Source of the DNA: Arenicella sp.
GTDB lineage: Bacteria > Pseudomonadota > Gammaproteobacteria > Arenicellales > Arenicellaceae
Assembly (NCBI GenBank): GCA_023301745.1
Contig: JALZVW010000031.1
Location: forward strand, 1-52,620
Direction: 5' to 3'
DNA: 52,620 bases
A program made the translations under genes and the position numbers. Under the pieces are notes generated by a model. That model ran no database searches. It was not told the DNA's origin and saw nothing but the letters and a program-made list of their open reading frames with translations. How positions within the stretch are numbered: the stretch's first letter is position 1; every line of letters begins with the position of its first letter. This document shows, one piece after another, positions 1 through 8,408 of this stretch.

Positions 1-1871
1 TTTGAGATATTTCGGTCGGATAACACGATGATTCGCCCTGCGGCTCTGACCGCTTGCTCGGCTTCATCGCAAATCTCTTGAATTCGGGTTTCGAGAGACG
101 TGCTTTTATCAAACGTGATGTCGATCAAATGATGCTCAAAATCTGGGTCTTCATTCGCCAAAAGTCGCAAGTACTTACTCGTAGATAAGAGCGGCGAATC
201 GACGACAATCGCCTTCGCCATGCTTTCAGTTGGTTCAAACAAACCACTTTCGACACCGAAATAGGTCTCTAGTGACATTACGATTTGCTCTCGTAATGGA
301 TCGATCGGCGGGTTGGTGACTTGTGCGAACTGCTGGCGAAAGTAGTCACTGAGCATACGATGACGCAACGATAATACGGCCATGGGCGTATCGTCACCCA
401 TTGACCCGGTGGCCTCTTGAGCCGATTCAGCTAATACTCGAATCACGTCGGTACGCTCTTCATTGCTGACCTGAAAAAGCTTTTGGTAAATTTTTAGCGA
501 CGCCGCGTTCAAAGACACCGTCGTCTCTTCATCAGTTAGCCCCGACTTCAGCCTAACAACATTATCCTTTAACCATTGCTTATAAGGGTGTTCACTTTTT
601 ATTCGTTGATGTACATCACTCGGCATAACGATCTTGCCGGTATGCGTATCAACCGCCATCATCTGACCCGGTTTCAGCCGGCCTTTTTCAACGACATCGG
701 ACTGTTCGTAGTCGTACACACCTACCTCAGAAGCCAAGGTAATCATTCGATCTTTAGTGATTACGTACCGAGCTGGGCGTAAACCATTGCGATCTAATGC
801 ACACGAAGCATAGCGTCCATCAGTAAGCACGATGCCGGCCGGGCCGTCCCATGGCTCAGCGTGTATCGCTTGAAAACGGTAGAAAGCTTTCAAATCAGGA
901 TCTATGTGCTCTGCATTTTGCCACGCTGGAGGAACCAAAGTCTGAGTCGCTTTAAAAATATCCATGCCACCCATTAAAAACACTTCGAGCATGTTATCCA
1001 AACTCATGGAGTCTGAGCCCTTAGTATTCACAAATGGAGCCGCTTCATTCAAGTTAGGAAAGAATGAAGATGACAGCTTTGCGCCACGCGCGATCGCCCA
1101 GTTGCGATTGCCCTGAACGGTATTGATTTCACCGTTGTGAGCCAGGTAGCGGAACGGTTGCGCCAAACGCCACTGTGGCAACGTATTGGTAGAAAAACGC
1201 TGATGAAACAAACACAGCGAAGACGCTATATCGTCTTCATTTAAATCTTTAAAGAAGACCGGCAGATACTCTGGCATTACCAACCCTTTATACAAAATAA
1301 CTTTGCATGAGAGGCTCGGAATGTAGAATTCGCTATCGTCGGTTTCAGCGATTTTTAGCTCGGTTTTGCGACGCGCCAGAAATAGGCGCCGTTCAAAATC
1401 GTTCTCACTTAAAAGGGCTGGAGCATTTATGAAAATCTGTCGAATAACAGGAATAGACAACTTTGCTTGTTCGCCTAGTGCTGATTGGTCTAGCGGCAAA
1501 TCACGCCAGCCCGCAACACTAAGACCTTGCTCTTTCAGTTCGTGGGTGAGCGTTTCAATTGATTCAGCGCGCTTACTATTATCACGCTCTAAGAAAACCA
1601 ATCCTGAGGCAAAGCGCTTTGCAAGTTCAATGCCTTGCTCATGTGCCGCTCGGCGCATAAAATCTTCGGGCATCGCCATCAATAAGCCACAGCCGTCACC
1701 CGTTTTGCCATCGGCCGCTACCGCACCGCGATGGGTCAGACGGGCAAGTGCGCTAATGGCGGTACTAATGAGCCAATGGCTTGGCACACCATCCATCTGC
1801 GCGATCATTCCAAAGCCGCAATTATCTCTTTCGAATTCAGGGCGATACAAGCCGCCTTCACTGTGATACAT
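1..1871 (-). CDS. gltB: Glutamate synthase large subunit, N-terminal part (5' end complete, 3' end off the window)
   Basis: Translating the minus strand from 1871 gives a continuous open frame to the left edge, about 620 residues. It begins MYHSEGGLYRPEFERDNCGF, which is the class II glutamine amidotransferase start of GltB; the nucleophile is the Cys of DNCGFG (residue 18), exposed after a short propeptide is removed. Further conserved blocks are THRGA..ADGKTGDGCGLL, LFHQRFSTNTLPQW, RYLAHNGEINT, PPAWQN, EPWDGPAGIV and DDTPMAVLS. The enzyme makes two glutamates from glutamine and 2-oxoglutarate with NADPH, together with GltD; the synthase, FMN and Fe-S parts lie outside the window. A GTG three codons upstream (1880) is an alternative start. 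It lies downstream of aroK in the same direction, as in many gammaproteobacteria, but after a long gap with its own candidate promoter. Confidence 0.97.
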   Translation of the reverse strand, partial: MYHSEGGLYRPEFERDNCGFGMIAQMDGVPSHWLISTAISALARLTHRGAVAADGKTGDGCGLLMAMPEDFMRRAAHEQGIELAKRFASGLVFLERDNSKRAESIETLTHELKEQGLSVAGWRDLPLDQSALGEQAKLSIPVIRQIFINAPALLSENDFERRLFLARRKTELKIAETDDSEFYIPSLSCKVILYKGLVMPEYLPVFFKDLNEDDIASSLCLFHQRFSTNTLPQWRLAQPFRYLAHNGEINTVQGNRNWAIARGAKLSSSFFPNLNEAAPFVNTKGSDSMSLDNMLEVFLMGGMDIFKATQTLVPPAWQNAEHIDPDLKAFYRFQAIHAEPWDGPAGIVLTDGRYASCALDRNGLRPARYVITKDRMITLASEVGVYDYEQSDVVEKGRLKPGQMMAVDTHTGKIVMPSDVHQRIKSEHPYKQWLKDNVVRLKSGLTDEETTVSLNAASLKIYQKLFQVSNEERTDVIRVLAESAQEATGSMGDDTPMAVLSLRHRMLSDYFRQQFAQVTNPPIDPLREQIVMSLETYFGVESGLFEPTESMAKAIVVDSPLLSTSKYLRLLANEDPDFEHHLIDITFDKSTSLETRIQEICDEAEQAVRAAGRIIVLSDRNIS

Positions 1872-2342
1872 ATTAGTCACGTCGTTACCCTAGAAAAAAC
1901 AAGCGATGCACAGACATAAAAATGCGCATCTGTAATGAAAGAAGCAAGAACGGTGTCTCGACCTCCGATTTCAACGCTCTCTAAGTCCCAGAAGATACCA
2001 AACACACTTAACACAAACCGTTAGCTAACCTGCCTTAAAAATTAAAGACAAGATATCAACAATTTCGGGGCTTCGGTGAGCTTACATACTAAAATGCAAT
2101 CTCGGTGAGTGAGCCGTTAACATATGGCTAATCGACTAAAGTAGTCGACGGGTTTGGTCGCTAGGTAAACCGATTTAAATTCGGTTGGAGCGAAAAAGGA
2201 CGCAAAGTATACTGTTATGTGACCCAAAAGTCACTATTGCGAAGCCGCTTAATCTAAGCAGTAAATAGGTAGGTCATCGAGGCTGTCATTAAATATTTTC
2301 CTCGGCGACCTGAATCGGGGAGTTGACAGCGACATTCATGGC
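1872..2342. other. 471-bp gap between aroK and gltB
   Basis: No convincing protein-coding frame is seen here. It holds a candidate gltB promoter (listed separately) and a small perfect hairpin at 2168-2186 (AACCGA, 7-base loop, TCGGTT) inside the predicted gltB leader. Many bacteria have aroB and a damX-like SPOR gene in this place; neither is present. Confidence 0.7.
2206..2234 (-). promoter_or_regulatory. Candidate gltB promoter overlapped by an inverted repeat
   Basis: On the minus strand GTGACT (2234-2229) and TATACT (2211-2206) are separated by exactly 17 bases, a fair sigma70-type match. A perfect inverted repeat GTGAC-N6-GTCAC (2219-2234) covers the -35 box and part of the spacer, as an operator would. 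If used, transcription would start near 2199 and leave a leader of about 330 bases before gltB. This is inference from sequence only. Confidence 0.4.
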
Positions 2343-2846
2343 TTACTTTTCAAGCGCTTCCATGATTTCATCAACAACCTTTGACACAATGCGATCTCCA
2401 GACATGACGACTAAATCAGCTTCTTGTTCATAAAGCTGGCCACGCTCTTCCATTAGCTGGCGTAATTTAACTTCGGCATCGACATTCTCTAGCAATGGAC
2501 GATTTTGGTTCTTTTGAGTGCGAGCTAATTGGGTCTCGATTGATGTTTTTAAATAAACGACAAAACCTTTTCGCAATAAGATCCGGTTTTCCTCACTCGT
2601 AATTGCGCCGCCGCCAGTCGCTAAAACAACACCAGATCGTTCGCATAGCTCCGCCAACATTTTAGTTTCTCGTTTACGAAACCCGTCTTCGCCTTCGATA
2701 TCGAAAATAGTTGAGATAGAGACACCGCACCTGTCTTCGATCATGTGATCTGAATCAACAAAATCCATTCGTGTACGCTTTGCCAACTGCTTTCCAACAG
2801 TGGTTTTTCCCGAACCCATTGGACCAATAAGGATTAAATTTTGCAT
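2343..2846 (-). CDS. aroK: Shikimate kinase
   Basis: A 167-residue P-loop kinase of normal length for AroK, which phosphorylates shikimate at the 3-hydroxyl in the aromatic amino acid pathway, in the cytoplasm. Visible motifs: Walker A GPMGSGKTT (residues 8-16); shikimate-binding DSD (31-33) and FRKRE with Arg57; GGG (78-80); the lid arginine in NRPLL (Arg116); and Arg135 in ERGQLYEQEAD. It is downstream of pilQ, the usual gammaproteobacterial position, but a terminator-like hairpin separates the two. The 3-dehydroquinate synthase gene aroB, which normally follows directly, is absent here. Confidence 0.97.
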   Translation of the reverse strand: MQNLILIGPMGSGKTTVGKQLAKRTRMDFVDSDHMIEDRCGVSISTIFDIEGEDGFRKRETKMLAELCERSGVVLATGGGAITSEENRILLRKGFVVYLKTSIETQLARTQKNQNRPLLENVDAEVKLRQLMEERGQLYEQEADLVVMSGDRIVSKVVDEIMEALEK

Positions 2847-3023
2847 TATTTCTATCTATTATTTCTATCTAAGTAAGTCTGGCTTGTCGCAAACCAGTAA
2901 CGCTTAAGCCAACCAGGCACAAGCCTTCGAACAATTTTGGCATGATACGCTTTGTAGAGGAAAAAGTTGAGCAGAACAGAGGAAAAACTGTCGATTAATC
3001 AACGTTTCGGTACAGTTCAAAAC

Positions 3024-3054
3024 CACAAAAAGCAGAGGCCTATGCCCCTGCTTC
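3024..3054 (-). terminator. Rho-independent terminator after pilQ
   Basis: Reading the minus strand, AGCAGGGG (3052-3045) pairs with CCTCTGCT (3038-3031) around a 6-base loop, with one G-T pair, and is followed by TTTTTGTGG. It lies about 50 bases past the pilQ stop and would separate the pil operon from aroK. Confidence 0.7.
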
Positions 3055-3099
3055 TGTGTCAGTCTCCTACTTCAAGACCTTAGCTCTATATAAAGGTAA

Positions 3100-5385
3100 T
3101 TATCCTAAATTCAACTTAGGTGAAATTATTTTTGGCGTTAAAAAGATTAGTAGCTCCGTTCGATTAGCGGTCTTAGATTTCTGCTTAAACAGATTGCCTA
3201 AGAATGGAATATCACCAAGAAATGGAACTTTAGTCTCGGCCTCGCTGTCAGTTTGCTGGTAAATACCACCAATAACAACCGTTTCGCCATTATCAGCCAA
3301 AACCTGAGTTTGAATCTCAGTGGTGCCAACTACGTTAATGTCGGCCGAGGTGGTAATAATGTTGTCCTGATTGATATCAACGTCCATAATAACACGATCA
3401 TCGGGTGTTATTTGCGGCGTCACAGTTAACCTGAGTTCAACCTCAATTTCTTCAACACCGCCGCCGCCGCCAACACCACCGCCAGCGCCGCCACCTGCGC
3501 CGCCACCTGCACCATCACCATTGCCAGGAACAGTGATGAATATAGACTGACCCTGACTAATCACAGCTTCTTGTTGGTTAGAGGTAATTAACCGCGGGCT
3601 GGCAACAACGCGACCGCGCCCATCAGCTTCCAATGCCGAAAGCTCCAGACTAATTAAGTGTGCAAAGCCATTCCCAGTTCTAAAAATATCGAAGGCATAT
3701 GAAGCTGGATTCGACCCACCAATAGCGTTAGCACCTAAGTCAACAGCCAACCCTGCTGGTCCGCCAAAAACTAACGGCTGCGTTGGGTCCTCAATTCGGT
3801 CATTGATAGAGTCTTGAATGATCGTGTTGCCGTCTAATGTACCTCCAGCAACGATATCGCCTATATTAGTGTTGTTAGAACCAGGGAATCTCGCGTTCTC
3901 TGTTATGCGCTGGAAGCCCAAACGCGCGCCTAATTCGCGGCTAAAGTTATCGTTAGCTTGAACGATACGAGTTTCAATAAGCACCTGCCGGACAGGTTTA
4001 TCAAGCTTTGCAACAAGATTTCGTAATTCCTTAATTTTTGCAGGAAGATCTTGAACCAACAAGCTGTTAGTACGCTCATCAACAGTGACACTCCCTCGCG
4101 CACTCAGCAGTGTATTTTGGCCCGCAACTCTAGTTTGATCTTGATTGCCACCACTATTACCATTACCGCCACCGCGATTAACAATCGTGCTAGCTGACTG
4201 GATTACTCCAGCTATTTCTAATGCTCTAGCATAATTAATCTGAATTACTTCAGTCGTTAACGGAGCAAACTCTTCTACCGTAGCCATGGCCTTAAGTTCG
4301 GCTTCTTCGACTCTCGAGACTTCAGCACTTGGAGCAACCCAAATAACGTTACCGGTTTGCCTCTTTGCAAGCCCTTTGGTACGTAAAATAACATCCAAAG
4401 CTTGGTCCCAGGGCACATCTCTCAAGTTGATCGTAATTTCACCCTGCACCGAATCACTGGTAACGAAATTAATCCCGGTGAAATCTGCGATCACCGCCAA
4501 TGCGGAGCGAACATCTATTTTCTGAAAATTAATCGACAAACGTTCGCCATTAAAGCCTAACTCTAAATCTTCTTCGTTTCGAAGGTCTTCTTCGGTTTCA
4601 ATAATAGGGTCAACAACCAGTGTGAATCGCTTGCCTGCTTGAAACGATAAATGTTGATATTTACCAGTCGGCACGACAACCATTCGCACATTACTCGCGT
4701 TCTGAAACGAGTCAATTGTTTGCACTGGTGTAGCAAAGTCAATTACATCTAAACGCTGCTCTAGTTCGGCTGGGACACTAACGCCTAGCAAATCAATAAT
4801 AATTTCACCATCACGCTCACGCGTATCAATAGTGGCGTTGTCATCACTTAAATCAACAACAAGCTTACCACCACCTGCGTCGGAGCGACGGAAGTCAATG
4901 TTTGTCACTGTAGTAGATGCTTGTATATCTGGACGAGTAGCAAATGGTTTCGGAGCTTTCACCTGACTGTCATCGGAAGAAGTGTTGTAAACGGTTAAAG
5001 AATAGCCATTTTCTATCGGCAACAATTTATATCGTGCGGTATCCAGCAAGTTAACAATCAAACGAGTTCGATCAGGTGTCTGTACCGCAACAATGCTGTC
5101 GACCTTGCCCATACCGATTTGAGTCGTTGGACTTGCAAGCAGGCTCTTCATTCCGAAAAAATCGATTGCAATGCGCGCAGGACGATCGGTACTAAAGGTT
5201 CCCGGTTCTGACAACTCGGCATCCGCCAAAAAATTGATTTGCACGTCCCCACCACTCAAGGTACTGAACACCACCTCGGTTAAATTTGGGCTCTGGGCAT
5301 AAACAGCATTAACGCTAGCTGTTGCTAGCACCAACACTGAGACGCACAACATCTTGAAGCGTTTTGGTAAATTAATTGCTCTCAT
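3100..5385 (-). CDS. pilQ: Type IV pilus secretin PilQ
   Basis: Outer-membrane secretin that forms the pore through which the pilus passes. From the chosen start (761 residues) there is a Sec signal peptide ending ...ASVNAVYAQ (about residue 31), two AMIN domains (about 35-125 and 150-260) that bind peptidoglycan, an STN/N0 domain with RLSINFQKIDVRSALAVIAD, an N1 domain, and the C-terminal secretin domain (VVASPRLITSNQQEAVI, LTVTPQITPDDRVIMDV, FLGDIPFLGNLFK). I chose the ATG at 5385 because AGGA precedes it at good spacing and the signal peptide then starts properly; an ATG at 5415, overlapping pilP, would add ten residues. Odd: the short loop normally found between the two secretin strands is a glycine-rich run (DNA 3453-3527). 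Last gene of pilMNOPQ. Confidence 0.96.
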   Translation of the reverse strand: MRAINLPKRFKMLCVSVLVLATASVNAVYAQSPNLTEVVFSTLSGGDVQINFLADAELSEPGTFSTDRPARIAIDFFGMKSLLASPTTQIGMGKVDSIVAVQTPDRTRLIVNLLDTARYKLLPIENGYSLTVYNTSSDDSQVKAPKPFATRPDIQASTTVTNIDFRRSDAGGGKLVVDLSDDNATIDTRERDGEIIIDLLGVSVPAELEQRLDVIDFATPVQTIDSFQNASNVRMVVVPTGKYQHLSFQAGKRFTLVVDPIIETEEDLRNEEDLELGFNGERLSINFQKIDVRSALAVIADFTGINFVTSDSVQGEITINLRDVPWDQALDVILRTKGLAKRQTGNVIWVAPSAEVSRVEEAELKAMATVEEFAPLTTEVIQINYARALEIAGVIQSASTIVNRGGGNGNSGGNQDQTRVAGQNTLLSARGSVTVDERTNSLLVQDLPAKIKELRNLVAKLDKPVRQVLIETRIVQANDNFSRELGARLGFQRITENARFPGSNNTNIGDIVAGGTLDGNTIIQDSINDRIEDPTQPLVFGGPAGLAVDLGANAIGGSNPASYAFDIFRTGNGFAHLISLELSALEADGRGRVVASPRLITSNQQEAVISQGQSIFITVPGNGDGAGGGAGGGAGGGVGGGGGVEEIEVELRLTVTPQITPDDRVIMDVDINQDNIITTSADINVVGTTEIQTQVLADNGETVVIGGIYQQTDSEAETKVPFLGDIPFLGNLFKQKSKTANRTELLIFLTPKIISPKLNLG

Positions 5386-5404
5386 AGTATTGCTTCCTGA
5401 ATCG

Positions 5405-5944
5405 TTATTGTTCATCTATTGTTATTTCCACGTCTCTAGTCACCCATCGCCCAGCAGGGTCGATGACGGTCTCTACTAAAACGACACGTTGTTCTTCTGG
5501 GAAGATTTGAGTTATTTTCCCATCATTTTGCCCTAGGTAATTACCAATCGAAGCTAAAAGCGCAGTACCTTGGGTCGTTTTAACGATTACCCATGGCACC
5601 CCTTTTTGTGACATTGTCCCAACCATGCTCAATGCATCTAAAGGGAATTCTTCCAAAGGCTCTTTGATTCTGTCTGCGTCTGGGCGTTTGCCAGAAACAA
5701 TGCTTTCATCGCCCCTATTCGAAATTATATTATCAAACCGAAAAGGGTCATTTTCTTCAACCGCTCCATACTCAAACCCCTTATAAGGTTGAATTTCTGG
5801 TAACGGTTCAATTTCAGGCTTTTTATCCTGATAAGCATCTGCCACAAACTCGCGAAGGTCAGTCATATTTCGATCCGCACAACCCTGCAGGACCAAAGCA
5901 ATCACGACGACCGAAACCAGCTTAATATGATTACTCAGAAACAT
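5405..5944 (-). CDS. pilP: Type IV pilus inner-membrane lipoprotein PilP
   Basis: A 179-residue PilP that links the PilN/PilO inner-membrane complex to the periplasmic part of PilQ. The N-terminus MFLSNHIKLVSVVVIALVLQGC is a lipoprotein signal peptide with a lipobox (LQGC; lipidated Cys near residue 22). The PilP fold follows after a linker: FPLDALSMVGTM and QGTALLASIGNYLGQNDGKI. The ATG at 5944 is preceded by GGAG at 7 bases and gives the lipobox in the right place; the longer frame reaching 6040 would bury the signal and is rejected. The start overlaps the end of pilO by 14 bases, which suggests translational coupling. Confidence 0.95.
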   Translation of the reverse strand: MFLSNHIKLVSVVVIALVLQGCADRNMTDLREFVADAYQDKKPEIEPLPEIQPYKGFEYGAVEENDPFRFDNIISNRGDESIVSGKRPDADRIKEPLEEFPLDALSMVGTMSQKGVPWVIVKTTQGTALLASIGNYLGQNDGKITQIFPEEQRVVLVETVIDPAGRWVTRDVEITIDEQ

Positions 5945-6530
5945 ACGCACTCTCCAAATAATGATACGTCTTGGTGGTTGCTCTAAAACGTAAGTTATCA
6001 GAGGTATCAGAAACTCGTTCAACCGAAAAGTTGGACACATTGATAATACGAGGCAACGCCGCTACATCACTAACGAAACCAGCAATTTGATGGTATGTGC
6101 CATTCGCAATAATATTGACATTTTTCTCAGCATAGAAGTCTTTATCAATATTGACTCCCGGTTTTATCTGCTCAAACTGCAAGCCTCGAGACAAACCGAC
6201 TTGTGTCATATCAATCAATAAATCTGGAATTTCGCTTTCGTTTGGTAGCTGCTTGAGCAACACTCCAAACGTTTCTTCAGCCTCGACCATCTGCTCTTTG
6301 TAAGCTTCTAAGTTAATTGCTAACGCTTTCTTCTCAAGATAAGAGTCTTTCAAGCCTGGCTCTTTCTTTTGCTCAGTAGCCAAAGCTTTACGTTGCTCTT
6401 GAATAATGAAATAAAAACCCGCACCAACAATAACCAGACATAGTATACCCGCCATAAAAATTTTGACGCGCCGAGTCCATGACCCGATATCATTGATATC
6501 CAGATCCTTCAGTTCTTCTGCAAGGCTCAT
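5931..6530 (-). CDS. pilO: Type IV pilus assembly protein PilO
   Basis: A 199-residue bitopic inner-membrane protein that pairs with PilN to form the alignment subcomplex between the cytoplasmic PilM and the periplasmic PilP/PilQ. A cytoplasmic N-terminus (SLAEELKDLDINDIGSW) is followed by one membrane helix (about 26-44, FMAGILCLVIVGAGFYFII), a coiled-coil stretch (about 45-95) and a ferredoxin-like periplasmic domain (GLQFEQIKPG, GTYHQIAGFVSDVAALPRII). AGAGGT lies upstream of the ATG at good spacing. There are 96 non-coding bases between pilN and pilO, more than at the other junctions of this operon. Confidence 0.95.
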   Translation of the reverse strand: MSLAEELKDLDINDIGSWTRRVKIFMAGILCLVIVGAGFYFIIQEQRKALATEQKKEPGLKDSYLEKKALAINLEAYKEQMVEAEETFGVLLKQLPNESEIPDLLIDMTQVGLSRGLQFEQIKPGVNIDKDFYAEKNVNIIANGTYHQIAGFVSDVAALPRIINVSNFSVERVSDTSDNLRFRATTKTYHYLESAYVSE

Positions 6531-6626
6531 AGTTGACCTCTTTTTATTTGTCGTCTCATAACTGTATGTTGTCTCTTAAAATCTCGATCTTCATAGTTTC
6601 ATTATTGTCAATCTACGAAGCGCTGC

Positions 6627-7208
6627 TCAACGAACTGTGTCACTGGCATCGGCGTCAGCCGATTCACCTTGGCGCTGCTCTTTCACCAGCACATCAAATT
6701 GACTCACTGAAGCGCCATTCTGATCAACAACATTAACCACATTCAATGTCGCATTAGCAAACCAGTCGGAAGCGTCTAGGCTGCGCATTAGGGCGGATAC
6801 CCGTCCATTTGATTGAGCCTTACCTTTGATCGCTAAACTGTTTTGAGTTTTAGTAATCGTGTCATAATAAACGCCATTAGGCAGCTTGCTAACCAAATCA
6901 TCAAAAACATGAACGATTTGAGCTCGATTTTTTTGCAGATTCTGGATCACTTCCATTCTAGACAAAAGAGCGTCTCGCTTCTCTTTGAGATCATCTATTT
7001 CACGAATAACCTTAGATAAAGCATTTATTTCTGATTGAACATAAGCGTTTCTGGCCTTTTGATGATCAATTCGAGAATCCATAAACATTTTGCCTGCAAG
7101 AACTAAAAGACCCGCAACGCACCACATGCCCACACAAAAGGTCAAAGTTGTCTGGTTACGTTCGCGCCTTTGCGCCTCACGCCAAGGCAGTAGATTAATA
7201 GTTGCCAT
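6627..7208 (-). CDS. pilN: Type IV pilus assembly protein PilN
   Basis: A 193-residue PilN. The first residues ATINLLPWREAQR contain the INLLPWR motif that docks into PilM in the cytoplasm. One membrane helix follows (about 22-42), then a coiled coil (about 45-100) and a ferredoxin-like periplasmic domain (LPNGVYYDTITKTQNSLAIKG) that pairs with PilO. Its ATG overlaps the pilM stop codon by one base (TAATG), so translation of the two is probably coupled. Confidence 0.95.
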   Translation of the reverse strand: MATINLLPWREAQRRERNQTTLTFCVGMWCVAGLLVLAGKMFMDSRIDHQKARNAYVQSEINALSKVIREIDDLKEKRDALLSRMEVIQNLQKNRAQIVHVFDDLVSKLPNGVYYDTITKTQNSLAIKGKAQSNGRVSALMRSLDASDWFANATLNVVNVVDQNGASVSQFDVLVKEQRQGESADADASDTVR

Positions 7209-8257
7209 TAGCTAAGCCCTCTTAATGAAAGTCCGTACGCAACCGAAAGCGCCGGAGCCGATGATGCAATCATGTCGCGTCTAGACTGCACATTTGCACC
7301 GGAAACCGGATTTAACACAGAAACCTTAGCTCTTAGTTTAACTTCAAGGTCACCGGCTAATCCAGCAAGCCCACAACAACCTCCTGAGAGGACAACACTG
7401 TCGATATTGGAGTAAGTACTGGACGAATAGAAAAACTGCAAAGCTCGACTAACTTCTTGGCGCAACATTTCAACAAAAGGTTCCTGTACCGCCGTTAGAA
7501 AATCGCCTGGCGGCTGCGACGACGCAAGAATTTCTTCAGCCTCGTCAGCCGATACTCCATATTCTTTTCGGATCAACTTAATAAGTTGGGCAGAGCCAAA
7601 GTTCTGGTGACGTGAGTAAAGTACCCGGTCACTATCCATCACCATTAAATGACTACTGGAAGCGCCAATATCAAACACAGCTACTGGCTGATCGGACTGG
7701 GCACCGAGCGAGTTTTGAGAACGATAAACACGTTCTAGTGCATAAGTATCAATGTCGACATAATTAAGTTCTAGCGACGATCCCTCAATCAAATCGATAT
7801 AATCATCCACAATACTTCTTCGACAGGCAACAAGAAGCACATCGTTCTCGTCTTCATTAGCATCCGATTTCCCAATGATTTCGAAATCAAGATTAACTTC
7901 ATCAATTGGGTACGGAATAAAATGAAGAGCTTCGATATTGATTTGCTCTTCTAGCTCGTTCTCGCCTATTTCAGCCGGCATACCTAGCACTTTAGTGATT
8001 GCATGACTAGACGACACCGCCACTGCGGCCGCTTCGCCTTTCGCTCCAGATTTAACCATTGCTTCATTCAGCGCATCAGCGACTAACTCAGCATTAGCAA
8101 TCGCGTTCTCCGAAAAAGCACCGGCCGGCAATGGGACGACAGCCCAGGCTACAACCCTCGGACTTGCTTTTGATCCAGCGAGCTCAACTAGTTTTATCGA
8201 ATGAGTTCCGATATCTATGCCGATGACTGCTTTAGATTTTTTGGTGAACAGTTTCAA
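7208..8257 (-). CDS. pilM: Type IV pilus actin-like ATPase PilM
   Basis: A 349-residue actin/FtsA-like cytoplasmic protein that binds ATP and the N-terminus of PilN. Phosphate-binding motifs of the actin fold are visible: VIGIDIGTHSIKLVEL (about residues 12-27), VAVFDIGASSSHLMVM (about 190) and VVLSGGCCGLAGLAGDLE (about 288). The start is TTG at 8257; it is strongly supported by GGAGG a few bases upstream, and the only nearby ATG runs straight into a stop. First gene of the pilMNOPQ operon and divergent from ponA. Confidence 0.95.
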   Translation of the reverse strand: MKLFTKKSKAVIGIDIGTHSIKLVELAGSKASPRVVAWAVVPLPAGAFSENAIANAELVADALNEAMVKSGAKGEAAAVAVSSSHAITKVLGMPAEIGENELEEQINIEALHFIPYPIDEVNLDFEIIGKSDANEDENDVLLVACRRSIVDDYIDLIEGSSLELNYVDIDTYALERVYRSQNSLGAQSDQPVAVFDIGASSSHLMVMDSDRVLYSRHQNFGSAQLIKLIRKEYGVSADEAEEILASSQPPGDFLTAVQEPFVEMLRQEVSRALQFFYSSSTYSNIDSVVLSGGCCGLAGLAGDLEVKLRAKVSVLNPVSGANVQSRRDMIASSAPALSVAYGLSLRGLS

Positions 8258-8408
8258 GAAACCTCCATAAAAACCGATATTTATATCATTATTATAATTA
8301 CTTACCTTAAAGTCTAACCAACCCTGAGCAATAATGCCACATTTCTATTTAGGAAATCTAATATTTCATATATTATCGTTTTTGGTTAACAAATAAGAAA
8401 CTGGCATT
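8258..8408. promoter_or_regulatory. Divergent pilM/ponA promoter region
   Basis: This AT-rich 151-bp gap must hold the promoters for both pilM (minus) and ponA (plus). A perfect TATAAT -10 candidate for pilM lies at 8296-8291 on the minus strand, with a weak TTAGAC-like -35 upstream. The same spot also reads TATAAT on the plus strand (8293-8298). I cannot assign a clear ponA promoter. Confidence 0.5.

Noticed and set aside
1366-1866. Long open frame on the plus strand antisense to gltB
   Set aside because: It mirrors the strongly conserved gltB coding frame and has no recognisable domain or ribosome-binding site.
2219-2234. CRP-type site before gltB
   Set aside because: The half-sites TGTGA/TCAC are separated by 8 bases instead of 6, so it does not fit the CRP pattern.
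5405-6040. Longer pilP starting at 6040
   Set aside because: The added 32 residues precede a clean lipoprotein signal peptide with its own ribosome-binding site at 5944.
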